From: Thalassospira lucentensis MCCC 1A00383 = DSM 14000
GTDB taxonomy: Bacteria; Pseudomonadota; Alphaproteobacteria; Rhodospirillales; Thalassospiraceae
Reading direction: 5' to 3'
Assembly (NCBI RefSeq): GCF_000421265.1
Contig: NZ_ATWN01000010.1
Coordinates: 1-64,000 of the forward strand
Length of the DNA stretch: 64,000 nucleotides
Shown here: in pieces, positions 1 through 8,812 of the stretch
Layout: every line of letters starts with the position of its first letter
Position numbering within the stretch: position 1 is the stretch's first letter
The notes under the pieces: generated by a model
Told to the model about the DNA's origin: nothing
The model's input: only the letters and a program-made list of their open reading frames with translations
The model's database searches: none
Program-made: the position numbers and the translations under genes

Positions 1-318
1 CATCCCCTGATCCATCATTCTGACCGGGGATTACAGTACTGCTCTGGCTGCTATCAATCTGTCTTGCGCAAACACAGGATCACTCCGTCGATGACAGATG
101 GATATGATTGCTATCAGAACGCGCTGGCCGAACGCATCAACGGCATTCTCAAACAGGAATTCCTGTTTCACCGCTGCAAGACATTCGAAGATCTCAGGCA
201 ACTGGTCAAGGAGGCCATACAGACATACAATACCATGCGACCGCACTTCGCACTGGCGATGCAAACACCAGAACAAGTGCATCAAAAAGCCAGCGGACGA
301 TATCCGCTGGCTCCTTGA
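1..318 (+). mobile_element. IS3-family transposase OrfB, C-terminal fragment (cut by window edge)
   Basis: Frame 1 is open from the first base to a stop at 318. It encodes the end of an rve-type integrase core: HHSDRGLQY carries the second catalytic Asp, and NALAERINGILKQEF carries the catalytic Glu in the setting usual for IS3-family OrfB. The C-terminal YNTMRPH region is also typical. The start and the first Asp lie outside the window, so I cannot say whether the element is intact. The bases after the stop (about 319-350) probably include its right inverted repeat, but the boundary is not certain. Confidence 0.88.
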
Positions 319-370
319 AAACCGTCAACGTATTTTAGGACGGCACAAACCAAAACGTTCAGTTCGCCAC

Positions 371-829
371 TTAAGGACGATCGCGATAAATCCAGCCCTT
401 TTCGGATTTCACCAGACGGATTTCATTTTCAACAACCCGGCGGTCCCCGGCTTTGAACGCGCCTTCCTTTAGGGCCAGCATCTTGGTTTTCACCAGATCA
501 ATGGCATCGCTGACGGTATCGCCAACCGCATCCACATCGCCTGCTGCTTTTCCCTTTTCCGTCACGTCATCAGCAAATTCCGACACCGTACGATCAAACA
601 CCAGTTCGTAACGCACCATGGCAATGACTTCGTCATCGTCTTCGGAAATGCTGTTGGTCTTGGTAACATTTTCCACATGACCGACCTTGGCATAGGGGTC
701 TTCGCGGAAACGTTCGATCACAGCCGTGGTAATTTCATCCGGAGTTGGGCCTTTGGCCTGTTCCCCTTCACAGGCAGCAAGCAACGGGAACAACATCAAA
801 ACGGCAAAAAATCGGGTCATTTGGCCCAT
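371..829 (-). CDS. putative lipoprotein of unknown function
   Basis: A 152-residue protein. It begins with a lipoprotein signal peptide: hydrophobic core, then lipobox LAAC with the lipidated Cys at residue 20. The mature part is acidic and charged (residues 25-150) with no recognised domain. The start is supported by an AGGA motif 8 bases upstream; an in-frame Met at residue 4 is the alternative. It lies just beyond the IS fragment and is divergent from the next gene. No function can be assigned; a periplasm-facing, membrane-anchored location is inferred from the lipobox. Confidence 0.75.
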   Translation of the reverse strand: MGQMTRFFAVLMLFPLLAACEGEQAKGPTPDEITTAVIERFREDPYAKVGHVENVTKTNSISEDDDEVIAMVRYELVFDRTVSEFADDVTEKGKAAGDVDAVGDTVSDAIDLVKTKMLALKEGAFKAGDRRVVENEIRLVKSEKGWIYRDRP

Positions 830-1136
830 GAAAAATTTCCTATTTTCTAACAGAACGGCAAAGATGACCTTATTTTACCCACGCCATGCGGCGAAAATCA
901 GGCCAAGACAAACGTCATATTTTTACTTTGGCCCTTTTAGGCTCAGGACCCTGCGTTCAAGTCTGGAACAGATTATCACAATCGCGGTCCTTTCCACATA
1001 CGCTCGGTAAAACCGCACTATCTTATGACCTAACGACACCCTATATTCTGCTTAAAATCAAGGCTCTGCATCAAATGCCTCTCCTGTATCGCCCCTATGC
1101 GCACCATTGGTAAAATGATCCTTGGTATAAACCCTC

Positions 1137-2342
1137 ATGACATTTGATTTGATCATCGCATTAACCACACTTGCTGTCGGTGTGGTTTTGGTGCTGCCAC
1201 GTGTCGCCCATTTCACCCTTTGGCGCGCGGTTGTCACCCCGCTGGCTTCAATCATCGGCAGCGGGTTTTTGTTACTTGGCCCGGTTTTAAGCCATGCATT
1301 TGGCGGGTTTGCGCCATGGGTCATGGGTGGGCTCTGTGTTGTCGCCTACATGTTTGGCGGCGTCATCCGATCCAATATTGCGACAGGCGAAGACGCAATC
1401 ATCACAGGCCAGCACGGCACATTGGCCAAAAGGATTGAGACCATCTCATCCTGGGCCTTGGCATTTGCCTATATTATTTCTGTTTCCTATTACCTGAATT
1501 TACTCGGCGCCTTCGCGCTCAGCATGACACCGTTTGATAGCCGGTTTGACGCCAAACTTTTAACCACCGGCGTTTTCATCCTGATCGTTCTGATCGGCTG
1601 CACCAACGGCTTTAAAAGCCTCGAACGGATGGAATATTTTTCAGTCGCCATCAAACTGGCGATCATTGCCGGACTGGTGATTGGCTTGATTGTCAATTTT
1701 GGCGATCAGGCAATCCATGAAACGCTGATCTTTAACCCCGAAACCGTCACCGGTTGGCCGGCCATAACCATGGCGCTGGGGTTGCTGATCACCGTACAGG
1801 GGTTTGAAACGTCCCGATATCTTGGTGCGGTCTATGATGCGCAAACACGCATCCGGTCGATGCGTATGGCCCAATGGCTCTCGACCGTGATTTACGTGGT
1901 CTACATTGTCCTGATTGCCTATGTGTTTCGCCCCGACCAAATGTCGATGACCGAAACCGGCATCATCAATATGATGCAGATCGTCGCGCCGATTTTGCCC
2001 TTCTTGCTGGTTGCTGCCGCCCTGGCCTCACAGCTTAGTGCCGCCATCGCCGACACCAGCGGTTCGGGCGGATTGTTTACCGAACTGTCGCGCAATCGCA
2101 TCAGCGAACCACAGGCTTATTTCATTTTGGCCGTGATCGGGATTGCCCTGACATGGGCGGCCGACATTTTCGCAATTGTAAATTACGCCTCACGCGGGTT
2201 TGCCATCTATTACGGCCTGCAATCGGGGCTCGCCGCCGTTATTGCCATCAAACAGAAATCAGGTTTGCCCAAAGTCATCTGGTATCTGGCCCTTGCGACC
2301 CTTGGCGCAGCCATTGCGGTATTTGGCCAAACGATTGAGTAA
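1137..2342 (+). CDS. APC-superfamily-like multi-pass membrane protein
   Basis: A 401-residue, very hydrophobic protein with about 11 predicted membrane segments. The segment near residues 38-55 (ASIIGSGFLLLGPVLSHAFG) resembles the broken first helix of LeuT-fold/APC transporters, where the glycine-rich turn binds substrate. A similar helix containing VQGFETSRYLG (about residues 219-229) fits TM6 of that fold. This suggests a secondary transporter for an amino acid or similar solute, but the substrate is not readable from sequence. It converges with maeB and shares the intergenic terminator. The ribosome-binding site is weak, so the start is probable rather than certain. Confidence 0.7.
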   Translation: MTFDLIIALTTLAVGVVLVLPRVAHFTLWRAVVTPLASIIGSGFLLLGPVLSHAFGGFAPWVMGGLCVVAYMFGGVIRSNIATGEDAIITGQHGTLAKRIETISSWALAFAYIISVSYYLNLLGAFALSMTPFDSRFDAKLLTTGVFILIVLIGCTNGFKSLERMEYFSVAIKLAIIAGLVIGLIVNFGDQAIHETLIFNPETVTGWPAITMALGLLITVQGFETSRYLGAVYDAQTRIRSMRMAQWLSTVIYVVYIVLIAYVFRPDQMSMTETGIINMMQIVAPILPFLLVAAALASQLSAAIADTSGSGGLFTELSRNRISEPQAYFILAVIGIALTWAADIFAIVNYASRGFAIYYGLQSGLAAVIAIKQKSGLPKVIWYLALATLGAAIAVFGQTIE

Positions 2343-2383
2343 CCTCAAACGTTTGGCATCCAATTCCCACACCAAGCCGTCAT

Positions 2384-2419
2384 AAAAAATGGCGGGAATG
2401 CCTATGCACCCCCGCCATA
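2384..2419 (-). terminator. Rho-independent terminator of maeB
   Basis: A hairpin with arms ATGGCGGG and CCCGCCAT is followed, on the minus strand, by a run of T (plus-strand AAAAAA at 2384-2389). It lies between the converging ends of the membrane protein gene and maeB. Confidence 0.8.
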
Positions 2420-2442
2420 TTCAACCGTCGATCAATCCGGTC

Positions 2443-4710
2443 TTAGTTATGTTCGGCGTCATGTGCAGCAAGCGCTGCCAGATTAACCAGATCATTGACC
2501 GTTGCCCCCATCTGGGCAATCTGGGCCGGTTTTTCCAGCCCGATCATCACCGGACCAACCACCGTCCCACCGCCCAGCTTATCAAGAAGCTTGGACGCGG
2601 TCGTCGCCGCATGAAGGGCAGGCATCACCAGAACGTTTGCCGGACCCGACAGACGACAGAACGGATACAGCTTCAAAAGCTCGGTATCGAGCGCAACATC
2701 CACCGCCATATCGCCATCAAATTCGAAATCAACATTGCTGCGTTCAAGAATGCCAACCGCCTCACGGATACGGTCGGTATCTTCGCTGTACGGGTTGCCA
2801 AACGTCGAATGCGATACCAACGCTACACGCGGCTCATGACCAAGCTGACGGGCCTTCTCGGCCGCCTGAATGGCAATCTCGGCAAGCTGTTCGGCATTGG
2901 GCACATTATGCACGCGGGTATCGGCGATAAACACCGTCCGGCCCTTGGCAATCGCAATCGAAAGACCCATCGGGATTTCGCCTTCTTTGGCGTCAATCAC
3001 GCTGGCAATATCGGTAAAGCTGCGATTGAAGTTCCGGGTCAGCCCGGTGATCAACCCATCTGCATGCCCCTTTGCCACCATGACAGAAGCAAAAACGTTG
3101 CGTTTCTGGTTCACCATCCGCTGGCAATCGCGCCACAGATACCCTTTGCGCTGCAGGCGTTCATACACGAACTCGGCATATTCCGCATTGCGATCCGAAA
3201 GGGCCGCATTGCTGATTTCCACCCCTTCAAGCGTTTCAATGCCAAGGTTCTTGGCACTGGCATGAATGCGGTCTTCACGCCCGATCAGGATCGGCGTGCC
3301 ATAGCCCGAATTGCGATAGGCAACAGCAGCACGAATAACGGTTTCTTCTTCGCCCTCGGCAAAGGCGATCCGTTTGGGATGTGCGCGCACATAATCGGAA
3401 ATCAGCTGAAGATGTGCTGCCGTCGGATCAAGACGCCCGCGCAGCTGATTTTCATATTCCGCCATATCAATGATCGGACGACGCGCCACACCACTGTCCA
3501 TCGCGGCCTGTGCCACCGCCTTGGGGATTGCAATGATCAGGCGCGGGTCAAACGGGGCCGGAATGATGTATTCCGGACCATACTGCAAACGGCGCCCGGA
3601 ATAGGCCGCGGCCACCTCATCAGGCACATCTTCACGCGCCAGAGATGCCACCGCATGGGCTGCGGCAATTTTCATGTCCTCGTTGATGGTGGATGCCTGC
3701 ACATCAAGGGCACCACGGAAAATATATGGGAAACCCAGCACATTGTTGATCTGGTTGGGATAGTCCGAGCGCCCAGTGGCACAGATCGCGTCATCGCGGA
3801 TTGATGCAACTTCTTCCGGGCTGATTTCCGGGTCCGGGTTGGCCATGGCAAAAATGATCGGCTTTTTGGCCATGCTTTTGACCATCTTGGTCGTCACCGC
3901 CCCCTTGGCCGACAGACCAAAGAACGCATCCGCCCCATCCATCGCATCGTCAAGCGTGCGGGCATCGGTGTCGGCTGCGTGGGCTGATTTCCACTGGTTC
4001 ATGCCATCTTCGCGACCCTTATAAATCACGCCGCGCGTGTCACACATAATAACGTTATCGTGCGACACACCCATGCTTTTGACCAACTCGCAGCAGGCAA
4101 TCGCCGCCGCACCAGCGCCATTGATCACAAGCTTGATGTCTTTCAATTTGCGCCCGGTAAGGTCGCAGGCATTGATCAATCCCGATGCGGCAATGATCGC
4201 TGTGCCGTGCTGATCATCATGGAATACCGGAATATCCATGATTTCGCGCAGGCGTTGTTCAATGATGAAACATTCTGGCGCCTTGATGTCTTCAAGGTTA
4301 ATGCCGCCAAATGATGCGCCAAGGAAGCGCACGCAATTGACAAACTCGTCAACGTCTTCGGTCGAAACTTCAAGGTCGATGCCGTCAACATCGGCAAAGC
4401 GTTTGAACAAAACAGCCTTGCCTTCCATCACCGGCTTGGACGCCAGCGCGCCAAGGTTACCAAGGCCAAGAACGGCGGTGCCGTTGGAAATCACCGCAAC
4501 AATGTTGCCCTTGGAGGTATAATCATATGCCGTCGCCGGGTTCTTGGCGATTTCAAGACAGGGCACCGCAACACCCGGCGAATACGCCAGGGACAAATCG
4601 CGCTGAGTGGTCAGCGGCTTGGACGGCGTAATTTCGATTTTGCCCGGACGGCCGCTGGAATGAAACAGCAGCGCTTCGCGGTCGCGAACCTTGATTTCTG
4701 AATCTGACAT
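2443..4710 (-). CDS. maeB: NADP-dependent malic enzyme (malic enzyme-phosphotransacetylase fusion)
   Basis: A 755-residue protein with the two-domain layout of MaeB. Residues 1 to about 430 form the malic enzyme part: SLAYSPGVAVPC and FHDDQHGTAI motifs, and a Rossmann NAD(P) loop INGAGAAAIACCELV. Residues about 435-755 form a phosphotransacetylase-like domain that in this family is regulatory, typically responding to acetyl-CoA. It catalyses oxidative decarboxylation of malate to pyruvate with production of NADPH, in the cytoplasm, linking the TCA cycle to gluconeogenic and NADPH supply. Length is normal. It is monocistronic, with its own terminator downstream. Confidence 0.97.
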   Translation of the reverse strand: MSDSEIKVRDREALLFHSSGRPGKIEITPSKPLTTQRDLSLAYSPGVAVPCLEIAKNPATAYDYTSKGNIVAVISNGTAVLGLGNLGALASKPVMEGKAVLFKRFADVDGIDLEVSTEDVDEFVNCVRFLGASFGGINLEDIKAPECFIIEQRLREIMDIPVFHDDQHGTAIIAASGLINACDLTGRKLKDIKLVINGAGAAAIACCELVKSMGVSHDNVIMCDTRGVIYKGREDGMNQWKSAHAADTDARTLDDAMDGADAFFGLSAKGAVTTKMVKSMAKKPIIFAMANPDPEISPEEVASIRDDAICATGRSDYPNQINNVLGFPYIFRGALDVQASTINEDMKIAAAHAVASLAREDVPDEVAAAYSGRRLQYGPEYIIPAPFDPRLIIAIPKAVAQAAMDSGVARRPIIDMAEYENQLRGRLDPTAAHLQLISDYVRAHPKRIAFAEGEEETVIRAAVAYRNSGYGTPILIGREDRIHASAKNLGIETLEGVEISNAALSDRNAEYAEFVYERLQRKGYLWRDCQRMVNQKRNVFASVMVAKGHADGLITGLTRNFNRSFTDIASVIDAKEGEIPMGLSIAIAKGRTVFIADTRVHNVPNAEQLAEIAIQAAEKARQLGHEPRVALVSHSTFGNPYSEDTDRIREAVGILERSNVDFEFDGDMAVDVALDTELLKLYPFCRLSGPANVLVMPALHAATTASKLLDKLGGGTVVGPVMIGLEKPAQIAQMGATVNDLVNLAALAAHDAEHN

Positions 4711-5086
4711 TGTGTTTTCACTGACGCTTGCGTGGTGGGATGGAAAGCTGTGTGTAGTTCATTTCGTTCGACAAGTTTGCGGTGTGGGACCGCCTCATCG
4801 AACCGAACAATAAAACAGGCTTCGCGCCCATGGTCAAAGGCGACGTTAACGGCAACCGCAGAATTACGTAGCGTTTTCCGTATGTTGCGCCGCAGCAACC
4901 CTCTATTTGGGCAGGTCAGAACTGACCATCTCTTTGTATCCTCGCCGCCATAACAGACCGCATCAAGACAATGATCTGGCGGAATTATCGTTTTTTTTCA
5001 GTGCGATAATTACATCGCCCCCAACATCACCAACCTGATCCCGTTTTGCCAAGCAATACCGCCTTATGCGATCATTCCACAGAGTG
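4711..5086. other. Intergenic region upstream of maeB
   Basis: About 375 bases without a convincing gene. It should hold the maeB promoter and leader. A T-rich run (about 4990-4998) is visible. Short ORFs here have no ribosome-binding site or recognisable product. Confidence 0.5.
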
Positions 5087-5118
5087 AAAAAAGGCGACCA
5101 CCATGGGCCGCCTTTAAA
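5087..5118 (-). terminator. Rho-independent terminator of the stress-like gene
   Basis: A hairpin with arms AAAGGCG and CGCCTTT; on the minus strand the second arm runs into TTTTTT. It lies about 40 bases past the stop of the gene at 5160-5660. Confidence 0.75.
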
Positions 5119-5159
5119 ATCAGGATCGTTTTCAACTGTGCCTAACCTGCAATCGGGCG

Positions 5160-5660
5160 TTATTTTGCCTGATGCAGGTGGATGTTGGTCGCGCCATGCT
5201 TTTGCAAAATCGCCTGCGCAGCACTCTCACCGGTTTTATTGTCCGGGGCAATCCGCACCCACAGGATCACCGACCCGGCATCAATCGCACGGGCAAAATC
5301 ATCGATATGTGGGGTGGATGTGACTTCGCCGATAAATTCGCGCAGGGCCACCGCCCCAACACCAGCCCCCACCGCAATTGCCGCCGGCGCGGTTGCCGCC
5401 CCACCAAACAATGCAATCGCGCCCGATGCCACCAAGGGCACCTCATATTTGACTTCCCCGACAAGTGCTGTCAGCACATCACCCCATGATCGGCCGTCTG
5501 ATCCGGCGACATCAATCGATTCGTGGGAACTCAAAACCGAAAGATCCGTGCGCTTAAAACCGCTATCACGCAATTCGCGCACGGCCGCGTCAAAACTGTC
5601 TTTGGTGTCGAACAAACCTACCAGTTCCGGGGCCTGCGTCGTGGTCTGGTCTTCTGACAT
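5160..5660 (-). CDS. General-stress-type (YflT/DUF1269-like) protein with a glycine-rich hydrophobic stretch
   Basis: A 166-residue protein. Residues about 12-45 (ELVGLFDTKDSFDAAVRELR and following) have the ferredoxin-like pattern seen in YflT/general stress protein 17M-type domains, where a short beta strand is followed by a helix that senses spacing. A central Ala/Gly-rich hydrophobic segment (about residues 73-105) could be a membrane hairpin. The start is set by a strong AAGGAG 8 bases before the ATG at 5660; an upstream in-frame ATG at 5687 lacks such a site. The biochemical role is unknown; family naming is tentative. Confidence 0.65.
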   Translation of the reverse strand: MSEDQTTTQAPELVGLFDTKDSFDAAVRELRDSGFKRTDLSVLSSHESIDVAGSDGRSWGDVLTALVGEVKYEVPLVASGAIALFGGAATAPAAIAVGAGVGAVALREFIGEVTSTPHIDDFARAIDAGSVILWVRIAPDNKTGESAAQAILQKHGATNIHLHQAK

Positions 5661-5813
5661 TTTGCTGTCTCCTTGATGACTGGTCATCCGTTCGTTTTCA
5701 CGCCATCATGCCGTCTGGAACGAAAGATCCCTTACTATCTATATTTTACGGAAATTCAGGCGTTGCAATGGCATAGATCAAGTTTTATCACCGCGGCTCC
5801 TTGCCCCTCGTAA

Positions 5814-8567
5814 ATGCCTTCAGGGTTTGCTATCAAAACCATCATGAACAATATCGCTGACACATCCGATACCACACCCATCGCACCATCCTTTTCGCTG
5901 GAGGGTGCGACCCCGATGATGATCCAGTTCCTTGAAATCAAGGAACAGTATCAGGACTGCCTGCTGTTTTATCGGATGGGCGATTTTTACGAGCTGTTCT
6001 TTGACGATGCGGTCAAAGCCGCCGAAGCCCTTGATATTGCCCTGACAAAACGCGGCAAGCATCAAGGTAACGAAATTCCCATGGCCGGTGTTCCCGTCCA
6101 TAGTCACGAAACATATCTTCAGCGTCTGATCCGCAAAGGATTCCGTGTCGCCGTCTGCGAACAGATGGAAGACCCGGCCGAGGCCAAAAAACGCGGGGCC
6201 AAATCCGTGGTCAAGCGCGGTGTCGTGCGCCTGATCACGCCGGGCACCCTCACCGAAGACAGCCTGCTTGATGCGCGCCGACACAACTATCTGGCTGCGG
6301 TGTCCGAGCTGCGCGGCAAGGTTGGCTTGGCATGGCTTGATATGTCGACCGGTGATTTTTACGTTCAGCCGACCGATATGGGCGGATTGCCTGCCGCACT
6401 TGCCCGGCTTGATCCCGGTGAAATCCTGTTTTCCGACCGGTTGCTCAACCGCCCGGACGTTTTTGACCTTTATTCCGAATATAAAAACATCATCACCCCG
6501 CAGCCTTCTGCGCGCTTTGATGCCGAAAACGCGCAATTGCGCTTGAAAAAGCTGTATCAGGTCGAGGCACTGGATGCCTTTGGCGGCTTTGAAGTTGCCG
6601 AACTGTCTGCCGCAGGCGCCCTGATTGACTATGTCGAATTGACCCAAAAAGGTCAGATGCCGCGCCTGTCCCCGCCGACCCGCCTTGCCGCCGGGGCGGC
6701 TATGGAAATTGATGCCGCCACCCGACGATCCCTCGAACTGATCCAGACCCAGTCAGGGGATCGCAAGGGATCGTTGCTGTCGGTCATTGACCGCACCAAA
6801 ACCGGGGCCGGTGCACGTTTGCTGGCCGCCCGTCTGTCGGCCCCGCTGACCAGTGCCGATGACGTTAACAAACGCCTTGATCTGGTGGAATATTTCCATG
6901 ATCGCGATGGATTGCGGTCTGATTTGCGGTCCGGTCTTGGCGAATGCCCCGATATTGAACGCGCCCTGTCACGACTGTCGGTCGGGCGTGGGGGGCCGCG
7001 CGACTTGGCCGCCATGCGCGATGGGCTGGCCTGCGCCTTTGCCATTGGCAATCTGCTTGAGAAGCCCGATGGCGGCAATGATGGCCTGACAGCCCAACCC
7101 GAATCACTTGCCGATCACGTCACCCGCATGGGCCATCACGGCGATCTGATTGATCTTCTGCGCCGTGCCATTGCCGAAAGCCTGCCTTTGATGGCGCGCG
7201 ATGGCGGCTTTATTGCCGGGGGATATCACCCCCCCCTTGATGAATTGCGCATGCTCTCAAGCGAAAGCAAAAAGCTGATCGCCAATCTTCAGGCCCGCTA
7301 TACCGAGCAAACCGGCATTGCCAACCTTAAGGTCAAACACAACAACGTTCTGGGCTATTTCATCGAAGTGTCGGCCAAAAATGCCGACAAGATGATGGAA
7401 GTTGATGAGTTTATTCACCGTCAAACCATGGCCAATGCGGTACGTTTTACGACCGTGGAACTGTCCGAACTTGAAAGCAAGGTTTCCAAGGCTGGCGATC
7501 AGGCCCTCGCCCTTGAACTTGAACTGTTCGAAGAACTGGTTCAGGCCGTTCTTGCCAAGGCCGACGACATTGCCAAATGTGCACAGGCACTCGCCGGGCT
7601 TGATGTTTCGGCCGCCCTTGCCGAACTGGCGCGTGATCGAAACTGCATCCGCCCGCAAATTGATGACAGCCTGTCGTTTGATATTACCGCCGGGCGCCAC
7701 CCGGTGGTTGAAGCCGCCCTCCGCGAAAATGCCGACTCGCCCTTTGTCGCCAATGATTGCCGCCTTGAGGATGAACAAAGCCTATGGCTGATCACCGGTC
7801 CGAATATGGCTGGTAAATCGACCTTCCTGCGTCAAAACGCCCTGATTGCGGTTCTGGCCCAGATCGGGGCCTTTGTCCCGGCGGCCAAGGCCCATATCGG
7901 CGTGATTGACCGGCTGTTTTCACGTGTCGGGGCTGCTGATGATCTGGCACGTGGTCGTTCGACCTTTATGGTCGAGATGGTCGAAACCGCCTCGATCCTT
8001 AATCAGGCAACCGACCGCTCCTTGGTCATCTTGGATGAAATCGGCCGTGGGACGGCAACCTTTGACGGGCTGTCGATTGCCTGGGCGGTGGTCGAAAACC
8101 TTCATGAAATCAATAAATGCCGCGGCCTGTTCGCCACCCACTATCACGAACTGACCGCCCTTGCCGCCAAGCTGGATCATCTGTCATGCCACACCATGCT
8201 GATCAAGGAATGGCAGGGGGAGGTTGTCTTCCTCCATGAAGTCGGCTTGGGCAGTGCCGACCGGTCTTATGGTATTCACGTCGCCCAATTGGCCGGCCTG
8301 CCAAAACCGGTGATCAAGCGCGCCGAACAGGTACTTAAAACCCTTGAAAAGGGCCAACAGGGCGGCGCGGTTTCAAAACTGGCCGATGACCTGCCCTTGT
8401 TCGCCGCCGCCATTGAGCAGGCCGCACAGGAAGACCGCGCAGCCACACCTGCCCTGTCGGACGATCAAAAGGCATTGCTCGATGCCCTTGGTGATATCAA
8501 TCCCGATGACATGACCCCGCGCGAAGCGCTTGAGGCGCTCTATCGCCTACAGGCATTGCGCGGATAA
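5814..8567 (+). CDS. mutS: DNA mismatch repair protein MutS
   Basis: About 907-917 residues, normal for MutS. The N-terminal mismatch-binding domain has the Phe-x-Glu motif in MGDFYELFF. The ATPase domain has the Walker A loop GPNMAGKST near residue 662, then the STFMVEM and [12 protein letters not shown] motifs, followed by the helix-turn-helix dimer region. It recognises mispaired bases and recruits MutL. Neither candidate start (5814 or 5844) has a clear ribosome-binding site; the sequence MNNIADT at 5844 is the main alternative. It is followed by a hairpin terminator and then glnD, an order frequent in alphaproteobacteria. Confidence 0.98.
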   Translation: MPSGFAIKTIMNNIADTSDTTPIAPSFSLEGATPMMIQFLEIKEQYQDCLLFYRMGDFYELFFDDAVKAAEALDIALTKRGKHQGNEIPMAGVPVHSHETYLQRLIRKGFRVAVCEQMEDPAEAKKRGAKSVVKRGVVRLITPGTLTEDSLLDARRHNYLAAVSELRGKVGLAWLDMSTGDFYVQPTDMGGLPAALARLDPGEILFSDRLLNRPDVFDLYSEYKNIITPQPSARFDAENAQLRLKKLYQVEALDAFGGFEVAELSAAGALIDYVELTQKGQMPRLSPPTRLAAGAAMEIDAATRRSLELIQTQSGDRKGSLLSVIDRTKTGAGARLLAARLSAPLTSADDVNKRLDLVEYFHDRDGLRSDLRSGLGECPDIERALSRLSVGRGGPRDLAAMRDGLACAFAIGNLLEKPDGGNDGLTAQPESLADHVTRMGHHGDLIDLLRRAIAESLPLMARDGGFIAGGYHPPLDELRMLSSESKKLIANLQARYTEQTGIANLKVKHNNVLGYFIEVSAKNADKMMEVDEFIHRQTMANAVRFTTVELSELESKVSKAGDQALALELELFEELVQAVLAKADDIAKCAQALAGLDVSAALAELARDRNCIRPQIDDSLSFDITAGRHPVVEAALRENADSPFVANDCRLEDEQSLWLITGPNMAGKSTFLRQNALIAVLAQIGAFVPAAKAHIGVIDRLFSRVGAADDLARGRSTFMVEMVETASILNQATDRSLVILDEIGRGTATFDGLSIAWAVVENLHEINKCRGLFATHYHELTALAAKLDHLSCHTMLIKEWQGEVVFLHEVGLGSADRSYGIHVAQLAGLPKPVIKRAEQVLKTLEKGQQGGAVSKLADDLPLFAAAIEQAAQEDRAATPALSDDQKALLDALGDINPDDMTPREALEALYRLQALRG

Positions 8568-8610
8568 GCCGATAAAACGCAGGTCGCGGCCAATTGCAAA
8601 AAAGCGCATG

Positions 8611-8654
8611 AAAAACAGGCACCTTGCCCCCATATCAGGCAGGTGCCTGTTTTG
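8611..8654 (+). terminator. Terminator after mutS
   Basis: An inverted repeat AAAACAGGCACCT ... AGGTGCCTGTTTT forms a 13-bp stem and ends in a T-rich run, 44 bases past the mutS stop. Confidence 0.85.
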
Positions 8655-8812
8655 ATTTAACCGCACCGCCGGCCAGCATCCGCATGATCATGCCGGTCCG
8701 GCCTTTGGCATGGCACATGCACTGATGCAGCCAAAACCAATTCCCGCTATGGTGCGAAAAATGGTATTGCAGAACCAGCAGTCAAAAAGGCGCAAGGAAA
8801 CGGCAGCCCGCT

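Noticed and set aside
2389-3804. 471-codon open frame opposite maeB
   Set aside because: Antisense shadow of maeB; basic, His/Arg-rich composition typical of complement-strand frames in GC-rich DNA.
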